Below are positions 17,171 through 25,288 of a stretch of DNA of 42,727 nucleotides, one piece after another. Under the pieces are notes generated by a model, which did no database searches, was not told where the DNA came from, and saw only the letters and a program-made list of their open reading frames with translations. A program made the translations under genes and the position numbers. The stretch lies in the NCBI GenBank assembly GCA_016217675.1, contig JACRHC010000117.1:1-42727 (forward strand), given 5' to 3'. Position 1 is the stretch's first letter. Every line of letters starts with the position of its first letter. The DNA comes from Nitrospirota bacterium (lineage in GTDB: Bacteria > Nitrospirota > Thermodesulfovibrionia > Thermodesulfovibrionales > UBA6898).

Positions 17171-17210
17171 CCTCCTCCCCCGGAATCCCAGGGGAGGAGG
17201 TTAGGTTTTT
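17171..17210. terminator. Hairpin after capsid gene, T-run on plus strand
   Basis: CCTCCTCCCC (17171-17180) pairs with GGGGAGGAGG (17191-17200), and GGTTTTTTG follows on the plus strand. On the coding minus strand the hairpin lies just after the capsid gene but lacks a T-run. It may reduce read-through from the capsid gene or stop antisense transcripts. Confidence 0.5.
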
Positions 17211-17220
17211 TGTTTAGTTT

Positions 17221-18201
17221 CTACGTCAACAGAGTGTCGTACCACAGGAAGCCGAGGTCGGCACCTGCGATCAGGATGTCGGTTGATTCTGCAACCTCAT
17301 ACACGTCCTGATGCTCTGCGTTCTCTCTCCAGGTCTCGGTCCTGCGGGCAAGCCCATCGTCATACCACTCACGAGCCTGGTATCCGGCGCTGGGCTGCTT
17401 GAGTCCTGGACTGGCCGGTGCGTAGAAGAGGAAGGCAGAGCCTTTGCCTGCGTTCTTTTCCCATACGTTGGCAGCAGTGAAGTCCGTGCCCGCCTTGGTC
17501 TCCTTGGCCGTGGACTTGACCGCCTCGCCGATGATCACCTCTTCGAGGTCGAACATCGCAGCGATCAGATCGGCACTGAGGATTCCCCTCTCGGTGTATT
17601 TGATCCGGTCGAGCAGTGCATCGAGCTTTTTGAGGGCATTGTAAGTGCCGAAATCGATCATCAGCTTGTTCGGCCTGAGACCGGTGGAAGACCTGATCGT
17701 CTCGATGCGGGCCAGCACGTCTGCGATGAACGTGTTCGTCGCATCGTTTGGAGCCCAGAGCCCTGCTGCATCCTCACCTGCCACGCCGGACCAGGTGCCG
17801 GTGATGATCAGGTCTGCAACGCGGACCTCTTTCTTCAGATCGATCTTGTCGGCGCAGAGTTCGATCGCGTCCTGATCGGGCTGCATCGGGGGCGCGCCCT
17901 GCTGCTTTGCCCACTTGCGGTCCTCGTCGGTCACCTCAGAGGCAAAGGCAAATTCCTTCGGGAGCACGTCGAGATAGCTGGTTACAAGACCACCCCTCGG
18001 CGCACGCGCCTTCGGCCCTCTGATCCCGGCCTCATCGCGGAAGTAAGCTCCCTTCTCATACTTCAGTATCTTCGCCTTTGCAGGCACCCGCTCGATGATC
18101 GGGAATATCCTGTCTGCGACGAAGCTCTTATTCCGGTATTGCACACTGACATTGGCCAGCGGCCCGGCTACCATCGCTCCTTTTACGTCTCTTGATGCCA
18201 T
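17221..18201 (-). CDS. Major capsid protein (HK97 fold)
   Basis: This 326-residue protein follows the protease/scaffold and decoration genes and precedes the head-tail genes, the standard place of the major capsid protein. Recognisable parts are the N-terminal YRNKSFVADRIFPIIERVPA, a core with TGLRPNKLMIDFGTYNALKK and the C-terminal ESTDILIAGADLGFLWYD, all seen in major capsid proteins of B3-type transposable phages. The length is normal. A strong AAGGAGG precedes the ATG. Hairpins flank the gene on both sides, in keeping with high and separate expression. Confidence 0.85.
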   Translation of the reverse strand: MASRDVKGAMVAGPLANVSVQYRNKSFVADRIFPIIERVPAKAKILKYEKGAYFRDEAGIRGPKARAPRGGLVTSYLDVLPKEFAFASEVTDEDRKWAKQQGAPPMQPDQDAIELCADKIDLKKEVRVADLIITGTWSGVAGEDAAGLWAPNDATNTFIADVLARIETIRSSTGLRPNKLMIDFGTYNALKKLDALLDRIKYTERGILSADLIAAMFDLEEVIIGEAVKSTAKETKAGTDFTAANVWEKNAGKGSAFLFYAPASPGLKQPSAGYQAREWYDDGLARRTETWRENAEHQDVYEVAESTDILIAGADLGFLWYDTLLT

Positions 18202-18221
18202 AGTTTTAATTCCTCCTTAAT

Positions 18222-18244
18222 GGACCTATGGTTGGTCCTTTTTT
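18222..18244 (+). terminator. Small hairpin with T-run before capsid gene
   Basis: GGACC and GGTCC (18222-18238) are followed by six T on the plus strand, i.e. antisense to the late operon. It may be a weak antisense terminator; on the minus strand no T-run follows the stem. Confidence 0.35.
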
Positions 18245-18252
18245 ATTGTTTG

Positions 18253-18654
18253 TTATGCGCTGACGTCTTTGATGGTCAGCGGGGTCATCAGGATCTCGCC
18301 GAGGTCATCCTCGACGCCTCCGGCAAGCAGTACACCAACGGGATACTGCGTGGCAATGGCGGCCTGGGCCTTACCTGCATCAGCAGCATCGACATATTCC
18401 ATACCGACGATCACGCCGATGCCGATAGTCGCGCCAAGCTGTATTTTTGAGACACCGCCGCCGATGGGCCGGACAACAGCAGCCTCATCCGCCACCGGTG
18501 CATTCTGGAGCACGCCAAACGGTATATCCGTTGCAGCGTTGGGCCGCCTTACCTTTGCGGATGTCGCATCGAGCACCACGATGCGGAACTGATCGTTACT
18601 GAGGTCTTCATCTGCCGGAAACGACAGGTCTAACACTTTGTTATCTGTAGCCAT
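18253..18654 (-). CDS. Capsid decoration protein (DUF2190-like)
   Basis: This 133-residue beta-rich protein has the general layout of the DUF2190/head-decoration family: an N-terminal extended arm (MATDNKVLDLSFPADEDLSN) followed by a beta-tulip-like core with PFGVLQNAP and IGIGVIVGMEYVDAADAGKA. It lies between scaffold and capsid genes, as decoration proteins usually do. It probably stabilises the expanded head. Confidence 0.7.
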   Translation of the reverse strand: MATDNKVLDLSFPADEDLSNDQFRIVVLDATSAKVRRPNAATDIPFGVLQNAPVADEAAVVRPIGGGVSKIQLGATIGIGVIVGMEYVDAADAGKAQAAIATQYPVGVLLAGGVEDDLGEILMTPLTIKDVSA

Positions 18655-18666
18655 CTGACTCCTCCT

Positions 18667-19314
18667 TTATCCTGCGATCTCGTCGGCGTATTCAGCCGCG
18701 AGCTCGGGGTTTTCGTGTTGAACTTCGGTGAAGGCTGCGCCATAGGTGAGGGCTTTATCCGCCTTCAATTTCTCCTTGACCAACGCCTCGATCTTGTCTG
18801 CCGCGCTGCCCGTTCCCGTCTCCTTGCCTCTGCCCGCCACTTCGCCGAAGGTGATCGACGGAGGCAGGGCCGCAAGAAATGCCTGTGCAAATTCAAGCGG
18901 GGTTTGACTGGGCTTTGCACCCTTGTCATCGGCCTCGCCGAATTCTACAGTCGTGCCGCTCTCGGCGATCGCCTGCATGAAAGCGGTTACGCCCATGCCG
19001 AGCTTCTCCATTGCAGGGGTGAGGATGCCCTTTGTCTGGAGCCCTTCGGTAAATGACGCGACGCCAGCCTTCTTTGCATCGGCCTCTTTCTTCCTCAGCG
19101 CCTCTTCCCGTGACTTGAATTCAGCATCCTTCTGCTTTGCGGCCTCGCTGAACTCAGCCTGTTTTGCGGTGACCGCTGCGGCCACTGCTGTTTCGATCTT
19201 CGTCTTGATGTCCGCCTCGGTATAAAGCACCGGCGGCTCATCAGATCCGAAGAGTTCCTTGAAACTGATGTTTGCTCCCTCCAGTTTCTTTTTGAGTCTT
19301 TCCCAAAAATTCAT
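18667..19314 (-). CDS. Nested in-frame scaffold protein (Mu Z-like)
   Basis: Inside the protease gene an ATG at 19312-19314 has a near-perfect Shine-Dalgarno AAAGGAGG eight bases upstream (19323-19330), much stronger than that of many full genes here. It would give a 215-residue protein starting MNFWERLKKKLEGANISFKE: the scaffold half without protease. Mu and lambda use the same trick (Z within I; Nu3 within C). Confidence 0.75.
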   Translation of the reverse strand: MNFWERLKKKLEGANISFKELFGSDEPPVLYTEADIKTKIETAVAAAVTAKQAEFSEAAKQKDAEFKSREEALRKKEADAKKAGVASFTEGLQTKGILTPAMEKLGMGVTAFMQAIAESGTTVEFGEADDKGAKPSQTPLEFAQAFLAALPPSITFGEVAGRGKETGTGSAADKIEALVKEKLKADKALTYGAAFTEVQHENPELAAEYADEIAG

Positions 19315-19752
19315 CTGTACGTCCTCCTTTCGCGGTTCTGCGTTTGATTCCTCAAACTCTATTACTGCGCCGCCGTCATCGCCAAAGGCGAAATCAGGCA
19401 GTCCCTTTACTGCCGGGGGCTGAGCACCCAGCCATCCTACGTGCCTAAGAGATCCATCGGGATACAGAGAGATGGAACGCTTTTTGAACATCTTCTGCAT
19501 CACCATGTCCGCGAAGGCAGGCACTACATCCTTCATCTTCATCCAGAGGGTATCGCCCTCGCGCTTAAGCCCCTCGACCCAAGCATAGGCAGGGGCATTG
19601 TCCTTGGGATGGCCGATAACTACAGGGGCCTCATGCTTGGCCGGTGCGTAAGTCGATACGATCTTGTCGAGGTCTTGCTCTGTCCAGTCCTGCGTATTGC
19701 CTGCTGAATCTGTATGCCTACCGGTCCTGAAAATTGCTATCCAGTCTTTCAT
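18667..19752 (-). CDS. Prohead protease fused to scaffold (Mu I-like)
   Basis: This 361-residue protein matches the Mu I product. The protease half (about 1-130) contains WTEQDLDKIVSTYAP, EAPVVIGHPKDNAPAYAWVE with the conserved His, and MFKKRSISLYPDG with the catalytic-type Ser. The second half is a Glu/Lys/Ala-rich coiled coil (about 180-245) and ends in an acidic helix typical of scaffolds. It cleaves scaffold and capsid proteins during head maturation. Its start overlaps the G gene stop by 4 bp. An internal start (next entry) should give the scaffold alone. Confidence 0.85.
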   Translation of the reverse strand: MKDWIAIFRTGRHTDSAGNTQDWTEQDLDKIVSTYAPAKHEAPVVIGHPKDNAPAYAWVEGLKREGDTLWMKMKDVVPAFADMVMQKMFKKRSISLYPDGSLRHVGWLGAQPPAVKGLPDFAFGDDGGAVIEFEESNAEPRKEDVQMNFWERLKKKLEGANISFKELFGSDEPPVLYTEADIKTKIETAVAAAVTAKQAEFSEAAKQKDAEFKSREEALRKKEADAKKAGVASFTEGLQTKGILTPAMEKLGMGVTAFMQAIAESGTTVEFGEADDKGAKPSQTPLEFAQAFLAALPPSITFGEVAGRGKETGTGSAADKIEALVKEKLKADKALTYGAAFTEVQHENPELAAEYADEIAG

Positions 19753-20258
19753 TTCAATCCTTTCGTCAGATAATCTGACACTGCATTCTTAATCGTCGGC
19801 CAGTCTTCATCCTGCACCATCAAAAATGGCCGGGCCGGAATCGTGACCTTCTTCCCTCTGCCTGCTGCGCCGCCGAACTGATGTATCGCTCCATAGATGA
19901 CATTCGTGCCGATCTCTACCCTGTCGCTGAACGCATTTGAATTGATCGAGTTTTTAAGCCGGGCAGTATCCTGCAGTACCTTATGGCTTGCAAGTTTTCT
20001 TATCGCGCCAACCTTTGTGCCGCCGCGCTTTTTCTTCGATGATGCTCCGCCGATCCTCAGATAAAGCGTCGCCATCGAGAGTGGCTGCCACTTCTGCGGC
20101 CTGCCTTCTGCCTCAAAGTTCTTAATGATTGAGCTGCGCACGATCTGGCCGATGATAGACATGGCCGGCTTCAGGTTTCCGGTTCTCTCCTTAAGCTGTG
20201 ACAGCATCTCCCTGACTTCCTTATCATCAACTTTGACTTCAATCATTGCGCCGGACAT
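19749..20258 (-). CDS. Virion morphogenesis protein (Mu G-like)
   Basis: This 169-residue protein is of the phage virion morphogenesis family (Mu gpG, PF05069). Supporting segments are the start EVKVDDKEVREMLSQLKER, WQPLSMATLYLRIGG and the C-terminal IYGAIHQFGGAAGRGKKVTI followed by PARPFLMV. In Mu it is needed for correct tail joining and virion assembly. It is directly adjacent to the F gene and overlaps the protease gene by 4 bp. Confidence 0.9.
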   Translation of the reverse strand: MSGAMIEVKVDDKEVREMLSQLKERTGNLKPAMSIIGQIVRSSIIKNFEAEGRPQKWQPLSMATLYLRIGGASSKKKRGGTKVGAIRKLASHKVLQDTARLKNSINSNAFSDRVEIGTNVIYGAIHQFGGAAGRGKKVTIPARPFLMVQDEDWPTIKNAVSDYLTKGLK

Positions 20259-20912
20259 TTATGCCACCTTTTCTTTCAGCCAATCGGGATATTTTGATAG
20301 ATCGGGATTCCATCCATCTTCAGGGCTCACAGCAAAACCGGGGTCTGCAATATCCTGAGCAGTGGTCTGCACCGGCAGACCGAGCTTCTTTATCTGGCCC
20401 TCCGTCAGAGCCACGACCGTGCAGCGGCAGTTAAAACCGTTGGGCGGATAGTTCTTCTTCCAGAATTCACTGTCATATCTGAAGACCTTGCCGTTCATGG
20501 CAGCGTGGCCCGGTCTTGTACGGGAATCCATCACCGCAACGTATTGCCAGTAAGGCATAGCCGAGGCAACCTCCCTCTGACGTTTGTAATGACCGGCCTG
20601 ATATGCCGACTGAATGTTCGTGCGGAAGATCGTGTCGAGCCGGGAAGCGGCTGCAGCGCCCCAGGCTGCGGAGACCTTCTCGATCAAGGCTTTCTTGAAA
20701 TCGTTAAAGGAAATTCCATCGGTCAGCCCTTTGAGAGTCTGTCGGTAAATATCATCAATGATGTCCGCCTCAGCAATGCCGGAGACCGTAAAGGCCAACT
20801 GTCTGAGAGCCTCGATCAGCGAGCGGTATTCCTCCGGGGAGAGCAGGATTTTCTTGCTGAAGAAGGCGATAGCCTCCTCAAACGGCAGCGGCTTAAATGT
20901 TGCGTCAGCCAT
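20259..20912 (-). CDS. Head morphogenesis protein (Mu F-like)
   Basis: This 217-residue protein carries the Mu F domain (PF04233). RTNIQSAYQAGHYKRQREVA, the pattern DSRTRPGHAAMNGKV and the C-terminal PPNGFNCRCTVV are diagnostic. It is a minor head protein that helps start capsid assembly around the portal. It is shorter than Mu gp30, lacking the C-terminal extension. It overlaps the portal gene by 8 bp. Confidence 0.92.
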   Translation of the reverse strand: MADATFKPLPFEEAIAFFSKKILLSPEEYRSLIEALRQLAFTVSGIAEADIIDDIYRQTLKGLTDGISFNDFKKALIEKVSAAWGAAAASRLDTIFRTNIQSAYQAGHYKRQREVASAMPYWQYVAVMDSRTRPGHAAMNGKVFRYDSEFWKKNYPPNGFNCRCTVVALTEGQIKKLGLPVQTTAQDIADPGFAVSPEDGWNPDLSKYPDWLKEKVA

Positions 20913-22410
20913 TAAGAGACCTGCCTTTCAGCTCAGCCATAAAGAGCGCCTGGGCGAGCACCTGCCTGAACTGCGCGAGGTCGAGACTGCCGTATGCCTC
21001 TTTGATCTTCGCCTGCAGATCTTCATAGCTCTGAGCTGCATCAATAATCGCTATCAGCGGCGCGAGGTCCATGCCGCTCTCTTTAATAGATGCATCCGCA
21101 AGGTCCTCGATATTCTGCTGATCCGGGGAGAACCTCTTCGTCATGGAGGCCTCCGCCATCTGCGCCGGGTCATTGCTGATTGCTGACGACTGACTGCTGA
21201 GCGCTGGTTGCTGTATTGGCACATCTATCGTGGCCTCTCCATCCTTTGCCAACGGGACCCCGTAGGTCTCGCTGATGTACGTTTCCGGCACACGCTTGCC
21301 CATGCCCATATCGACCAGGAGGATCTTGTCGCGCTCGGCCAGCGGCTTGAGATTCTCTTCAGGTTCTGTTCTGATCCAGACCTTCGGATAGCCATTTCTG
21401 CCGACATTCGGAAAGTTGTAGTCAACGATCCACCTGACGAGCTGATTGTTCTCTGCCTCGCAGAGCAGATCGGCGTCTGCCTTTACATAGTCTTCGCGGA
21501 CCTCTTTGGCCATATCCTCGCTGCCGAGCTTGCCGGGAGTTGATTCCGAGCTGCCGGTATGACCGAGCATAACCATGGCGATCTGACGGTCCATGAAGTC
21601 ACAGAGCGTTTCATAGGTATTCACCGAGCCCTGGCGTGCAGCCTCCAGCAGCTCTACCGTAAGCGTGCTCGGTATGACGATTGCCGATTCCTGTTGTATG
21701 GCCTCTACTGCATCAAGCAATACCTGCTGCTGCTCCTTCGGCGTGCCGGGCGGATATTTGCCGACGCCGGTCGGTGAGCCGAACTTGTCCGCAAAGATCA
21801 TCCAGAACTTGATCGCGTTTTTCTTGAACCAGACAGGCCAGTAGAGCATCCTGCCAAGGCCGTCACCGTAAGGGCTGCCGTTGTCGGATGGATTGACAAA
21901 GAGCTGGAACTTGCGCTCAGGCAACTCCTCACCCTGCACCATATTCGCAATGGTAAGAAGTCTCAGCCTGCCGTCCAGATCGAAGACAAACCGGCGTGAG
22001 GCCTTTGGGATGATCCTGGAGATGAAAATATCACCCTCTGAATAGTCCCAGATGATCTCTGAGGTTTTGAAACCGAGAACAAGACCGGAGAGAGCAGCAC
22101 GGCGGTAAGCATCGAGATTGATCGCCTTTAAGACCTGCGATACATATTCCGCGATCTTTGCATCCTGCCGCTTGTCAGTGGCCGGATCGACACGCCATTC
22201 CTTGCCGGTAACTGCGAGTCTGCGGGACTGTAGCGTTGCCCCAACCCTGGCATCCCTGAGCAGATCTTCGTACAGTTCGATACCCTTGCCGCCGGATTCC
22301 GATTTGAGGACCTTATCCGGGTTGTTGAGCGTGCGGCCCATATAGTCCCGGAAAATGTCTTTTTCGGCGGTTGCGATCTCGTCTGTGATCAATTTGGGGG
22401 TCTTTGGCAT
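20905..22410 (-). CDS. Portal protein (Mu gp29-like, DUF935)
   Basis: This 501-residue protein is a portal of the DUF935 family, which forms the ring through which DNA enters and leaves the head. Typical parts are RDYMGRTLNNPDKVL at the N-terminus, WRVDPATDKRQD, KFGSPTGVGKYPPGTPKEQQ near residue 215, and MLGHTGSSESTPGKLGSEDM near 290. A Ser/Gln-rich stretch (QPALSSQSSAISNDPAQM, about 400-418) is encoded by a dispersed repeat. GGGGAGG precedes the start. Confidence 0.92.
   Translation of the reverse strand: MPKTPKLITDEIATAEKDIFRDYMGRTLNNPDKVLKSESGGKGIELYEDLLRDARVGATLQSRRLAVTGKEWRVDPATDKRQDAKIAEYVSQVLKAINLDAYRRAALSGLVLGFKTSEIIWDYSEGDIFISRIIPKASRRFVFDLDGRLRLLTIANMVQGEELPERKFQLFVNPSDNGSPYGDGLGRMLYWPVWFKKNAIKFWMIFADKFGSPTGVGKYPPGTPKEQQQVLLDAVEAIQQESAIVIPSTLTVELLEAARQGSVNTYETLCDFMDRQIAMVMLGHTGSSESTPGKLGSEDMAKEVREDYVKADADLLCEAENNQLVRWIVDYNFPNVGRNGYPKVWIRTEPEENLKPLAERDKILLVDMGMGKRVPETYISETYGVPLAKDGEATIDVPIQQPALSSQSSAISNDPAQMAEASMTKRFSPDQQNIEDLADASIKESGMDLAPLIAIIDAAQSYEDLQAKIKEAYGSLDLAQFRQVLAQALFMAELKGRSLNG
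21170..21213. repeat. Dispersed CTGA-type repeat inside portal gene
   Basis: The run of GATTGCTGACGACTGACTGC-type units resembles the common host repeat built from CTGAT/GCTG words. It encodes the linker between the portal body and its C-terminal helix, in frame. A related run lies at 33525-33560 in the transposase gene. Confidence 0.45.
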
Positions 22411-22442
22411 CAGAGAGCCTCCCCTGAATTACTGTTATTCGG

Positions 22443-22463
22443 GTTTATAAACCGTTTATAAAC
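22443..22463. promoter_or_regulatory. Tandem palindrome GTTTATAAAC x2
   Basis: Two copies of the 10-bp palindrome GTTTATAAAC (22443-22452, 22454-22463) are separated by one C in the 133-bp gap between terminase and portal genes. This is the largest gap in the head module and lies about 1 kb from the exact centre of the prophage. A protein-binding site is likely. Mu has its strong gyrase site near its centre, but this sequence has not been matched to it. Confidence 0.4.
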
Positions 22464-22543
22464 AGGTATCCGGCAGATTCCCGGCCTGTGAGCCGAGGCA
22501 TCCCTCCGGAAATCGATTGTAGGGCATTTGGTTGAAATCGATC

Positions 22544-24127
22544 TCATGATAAAAAGCCCTCCATTTTTGTATATGCCCGGCTCGATCCGACGGTCTCGTA
22601 TTCGATCAGTCCGGATATGGCATTGTCGGCGGCATAGACCGCAAGCATTCCTGCAACGGCGGAGTCACCATGACGCTTGCCTTCACCTGCCACCTTGCGA
22701 CTGTCCGATATCAGGGGTATGCCCTTTTCGAGCCTGACGACTTTATGATCGTCAAGAATATCGGCATCCTTTGGAATCTCGATGGTCTTATCCTCGAACC
22801 GGACTTTGTACTTGGGCATAGCGTCCCGGTAGGTTTGCTGCGTCAACATTATCTGGAAGATCCTGTCTGCTCCATAGCGCTGCATCGCCACCTCAGCCAG
22901 ATACTGACCGTTGCCCCTGGCATCGAGCGCACCGGCCCTGAAGTTCGGCAGATGATCGGCGATAAAGAAGAGGATCTGCTCCTGCTGCTTAAACGGCACG
23001 TTCCGCAGCTCAACAACAAAGGGAGCCCGGAGCGAAAGGTTCTGCATCTCTGTCAGCGGCATGATGACCGTAAGGTCAACGTCCCTGGCAAAGTCTTCTC
23101 CGAAGAAATGGTTACGGTTTTTATCCAGTGCCTGCAGTAGAGGATCGAGATTATCATCAAGCCATGCTTGACACTCGGCACGTCTGACCTCATCCGGCAG
23201 TTCGTCAAAGCCGTCCTTGCATGTCCAGCGCAGCACCGGGATATCCTCTTTCATGCAGGAGCGGATAAGCGCTGAGGTGAAATAGATGCCGCTGCCCTTG
23301 GAAGGGATGCAGAAAAGCTCTTCGTCAGAATGCTCGCCATAGAACTTGATAAGCTCGTCCCGCCACGTTGCTTCTGCTTCTGGCGACCACTCCTTGCCAA
23401 GCACAAGGCAGATGCGTTTATAGAGCCCGTCCGCCAGAGCATCATCCAGTGTCGTGCGGTGCAGACTATAGGGCAGCTTGCCTTCGCGGATCTGGTTGAC
23501 CACTTCGTTAAAGGGATTGCCCTCACCAAAATGTGTTGTTATGATCCGGACACGACCGCCCCACATCAATAGAGCTATGGCAGCCTTGATCAGTCCCTGC
23601 AGATCATCATGGAACGCAGCCTCGTCGATGATCACAATGCCCTGCTTGCCTCTAAGGTTTGAGGGCCTGCTTGAGAGTGCGAGGATCTTGAACCCTGATC
23701 CGCAGTCGATCCTGAATGCATGGATGTCTTTATCGCCTTCAGGAGTCTTGTCTTTGAAGATGAACTCTTCGATCTCATTTGCGGCAAGCTGATAGTGGCG
23801 CAGCCAGGAGGCGCATTCATCGATAAATTCACGCGCCATGTCCTTGTTGTACCCGATATAGAAAACATCCATGCCGGTCTCTGTCGCAGTGATCAGCGCA
23901 TCGTCTGCAGCCTCAGCCCAGGTGGCACCGATACGTCGAGACTTCTCCCAGACCTTTACTGGCGATTTGTCCTCGACCCAGCGTTTCTGGTAGCCGAGCA
24001 GCACTCCGTCTTGAGGTAGGGAGTCAATACTAAATAGCTCCCCGACCCTCACCCGACCTTCGGCCACCCTCTCCCCCAGGGAGAGGGCAGGGGTGAGGGG
24101 GAACGGGGTGTTTGTCTCTATCGTCAT
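22544..24127 (-). CDS. Terminase large subunit (Mu gp28-like)
   Basis: This 527-residue protein is the ATPase/nuclease motor that packs DNA. An adenine-binding region (LLGYQKRWVEDKSP) and a Walker A-like loop EKSRRIGATW (about 61-70) precede a Walker B strand, GIVIIDEAAF. The nuclease domain follows, with FGEDFARDVDLTVIMPL and GALDARGNGQYLAEVAMQRYG. Residues 8-29 (PFPLTPALSLGER...) are not part of the family; they are translated from an inserted dispersed repeat. The ATG overlaps the previous stop (ATGA), so translation does pass through the repeat. Confidence 0.92.
   Translation of the reverse strand: MTIETNTPFPLTPALSLGERVAEGRVRVGELFSIDSLPQDGVLLGYQKRWVEDKSPVKVWEKSRRIGATWAEAADDALITATETGMDVFYIGYNKDMAREFIDECASWLRHYQLAANEIEEFIFKDKTPEGDKDIHAFRIDCGSGFKILALSSRPSNLRGKQGIVIIDEAAFHDDLQGLIKAAIALLMWGGRVRIITTHFGEGNPFNEVVNQIREGKLPYSLHRTTLDDALADGLYKRICLVLGKEWSPEAEATWRDELIKFYGEHSDEELFCIPSKGSGIYFTSALIRSCMKEDIPVLRWTCKDGFDELPDEVRRAECQAWLDDNLDPLLQALDKNRNHFFGEDFARDVDLTVIMPLTEMQNLSLRAPFVVELRNVPFKQQEQILFFIADHLPNFRAGALDARGNGQYLAEVAMQRYGADRIFQIMLTQQTYRDAMPKYKVRFEDKTIEIPKDADILDDHKVVRLEKGIPLISDSRKVAGEGKRHGDSAVAGMLAVYAADNAISGLIEYETVGSSRAYTKMEGFLS
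24041..24100. repeat. Dispersed palindromic repeat in terminase gene
   Basis: This palindromic element (GACCCTCACCCGACCTT... CTCTCCCCCAGGGAGAGGG) is of the type that translates as PLTPALSxGER in many bacteria. Here it lies in frame near the 5' end of the terminase gene and adds about 20 residues. A degenerate relative is at 33416-33461. Confidence 0.8.
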
Positions 24128-24657
24128 TTACTGATCCCTAATATCTTGTTTCTTATCTGTGCAGCGGCATCCTCGGACAGTCCGCTCTTCTTCGCGATCT
24201 TCGTAACGTCGTCTGCGGTTTTAACAACGCGGTCCTTGAGATCGGCCTTCAACTTTTCACGCGCAATATTTGCCTTCTGCATACTTGCGAACGCAGACAG
24301 CAGTTTCGGATTGTCCGCGATATCGATGTCTGATGACATGAGGATCTCGATAAGACGCTGGGCCACAAGCTTGCCGCCAGCCTCATCAAGCACCAGGCCT
24401 TCTCCCGCTTCTGAGACAAGGGTCCTTGCCTGGTCCTCTACGATGCGCAGCCGCTGATAGGTCGAGAGATAATCCTTGCCGTATCTGCCGATCGAGGACT
24501 TGCCGATGTCATGACCCTTCGCCTTCAGGAACTCGGCGATGTCCTCATACGTGGTCCCCGGTTCGGTCAGGAGGTCGTCGACTTCCTTCCTGATCTCCGG
24601 AGGCAGGGTATGCACCTTGCCGTGCCGGCGGATCTTCTCGTGGGCCTTATTGGCCAT
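24124..24657 (-). CDS. Small terminase-like protein (Mu gp27-like, DUF3486)
   Basis: This 177-residue protein belongs to DUF3486, the Mu gp27 group, encoded just upstream of the large terminase subunit and thought to be its small partner. The N-terminal part has helix-turn-helix features (RHGKVHTLPPEIRKEVDDLL, TYEDIAEFLKAKGHDIGKSS, IGRYGKDY). The C-terminal half is helical, with KADLKDRVVKTADDVTKIAK. It probably recognises the packaging site near the phage end. Confidence 0.85.
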   Translation of the reverse strand: MANKAHEKIRRHGKVHTLPPEIRKEVDDLLTEPGTTYEDIAEFLKAKGHDIGKSSIGRYGKDYLSTYQRLRIVEDQARTLVSEAGEGLVLDEAGGKLVAQRLIEILMSSDIDIADNPKLLSAFASMQKANIAREKLKADLKDRVVKTADDVTKIAKKSGLSEDAAAQIRNKILGISK

Positions 24658-24896
24658 CAGTATTCCAGCTCCGCGATCTCGTCATCGAGACGCCGGGTTG
24701 TTTCCTGATTCTCCATCAGCCTCGTAAGGTGCGCCTGCAGACCGACAGTGTTCATCTCAGCGACTGGTTTATCCTGGGCATAGGTTGCTTCGTTGATCAG
24801 TGCACGCAGGGCAGCCTTGGCATCGGCGACAGCCTGAAAGCGCTGCTGCTTCCTGTTCAAAATCAACCCCTGCTTGATCAACTCAGTCTGACTCAT
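24657..24896 (-). CDS. Small helical protein, Mu gp26-like position
   Basis: This 79-residue, mostly helical protein (QAVADAKAALRALINEATYA, LENQETTRRLDDEIAELEY near the end) lies just before the small terminase gene, adjoining both neighbours by single-base overlaps. In Mu a small protein gene, gp26, lies at the same place. The sequence is too short and simple for a firm family call. Confidence 0.6.
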   Translation of the reverse strand: MSQTELIKQGLILNRKQQRFQAVADAKAALRALINEATYAQDKPVAEMNTVGLQAHLTRLMENQETTRRLDDEIAELEY

Positions 24897-25279
24897 TACT
24901 TGTCTCCTTCAATTTCGATATCTCTCGGCTTTGCTTTATGCCTTACCAGCGGGCAGAACAGATTGTGTGTAACGCTGTCACTGACCTGTGTCATCGTCTG
25001 AGTAGCCATGATCACCAGATCCTGTAAGTTCTTAGCGATCGCATCGTAGCCCTTCACTAACTGCACATTGGCCTCATACATCTTGACCACTGCCTCGAAG
25101 CGCTTCTCGTGTCCGTTGGCCAGGGAGACGAACCGCTTTTCCTGCAGCCAGGCCACGATGACCATCACAATCCATGGGCCTACCATGACCACCATGAAGA
25201 CTGTGCCGATCGGCCAGGTGCCGATCTGTTTGAATATCGCGGCTATTGCGGTGATGGCTGCGACTTGATCAGCGGTCAT
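24896..25279 (-). CDS. Membrane-anchored coiled-coil protein
   Basis: This 127-residue protein has a strong transmembrane segment (about 22-45, GTVFMVVMVGPWIVMVIVAW) followed by a soluble helical region (about 48-105). This is the shape of DUF2730-like or lysis-associated proteins encoded beside the lysis genes of Mu-like phages. It lies at the boundary of the lysis and packaging genes. I do not assign an exact role. Confidence 0.6.
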   Translation of the reverse strand: MTADQVAAITAIAAIFKQIGTWPIGTVFMVVMVGPWIVMVIVAWLQEKRFVSLANGHEKRFEAVVKMYEANVQLVKGYDAIAKNLQDLVIMATQTMTQVSDSVTHNLFCPLVRHKAKPRDIEIEGDK

Positions 25280-25288
25280 GTTATAGCC

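Noticed and set aside
17311..18195. Plus-strand frame of 294 codons opposite the capsid gene
   Set aside because: It is the antisense shadow of a high-GC third-position gene, and the major capsid protein on the minus strand is well supported.
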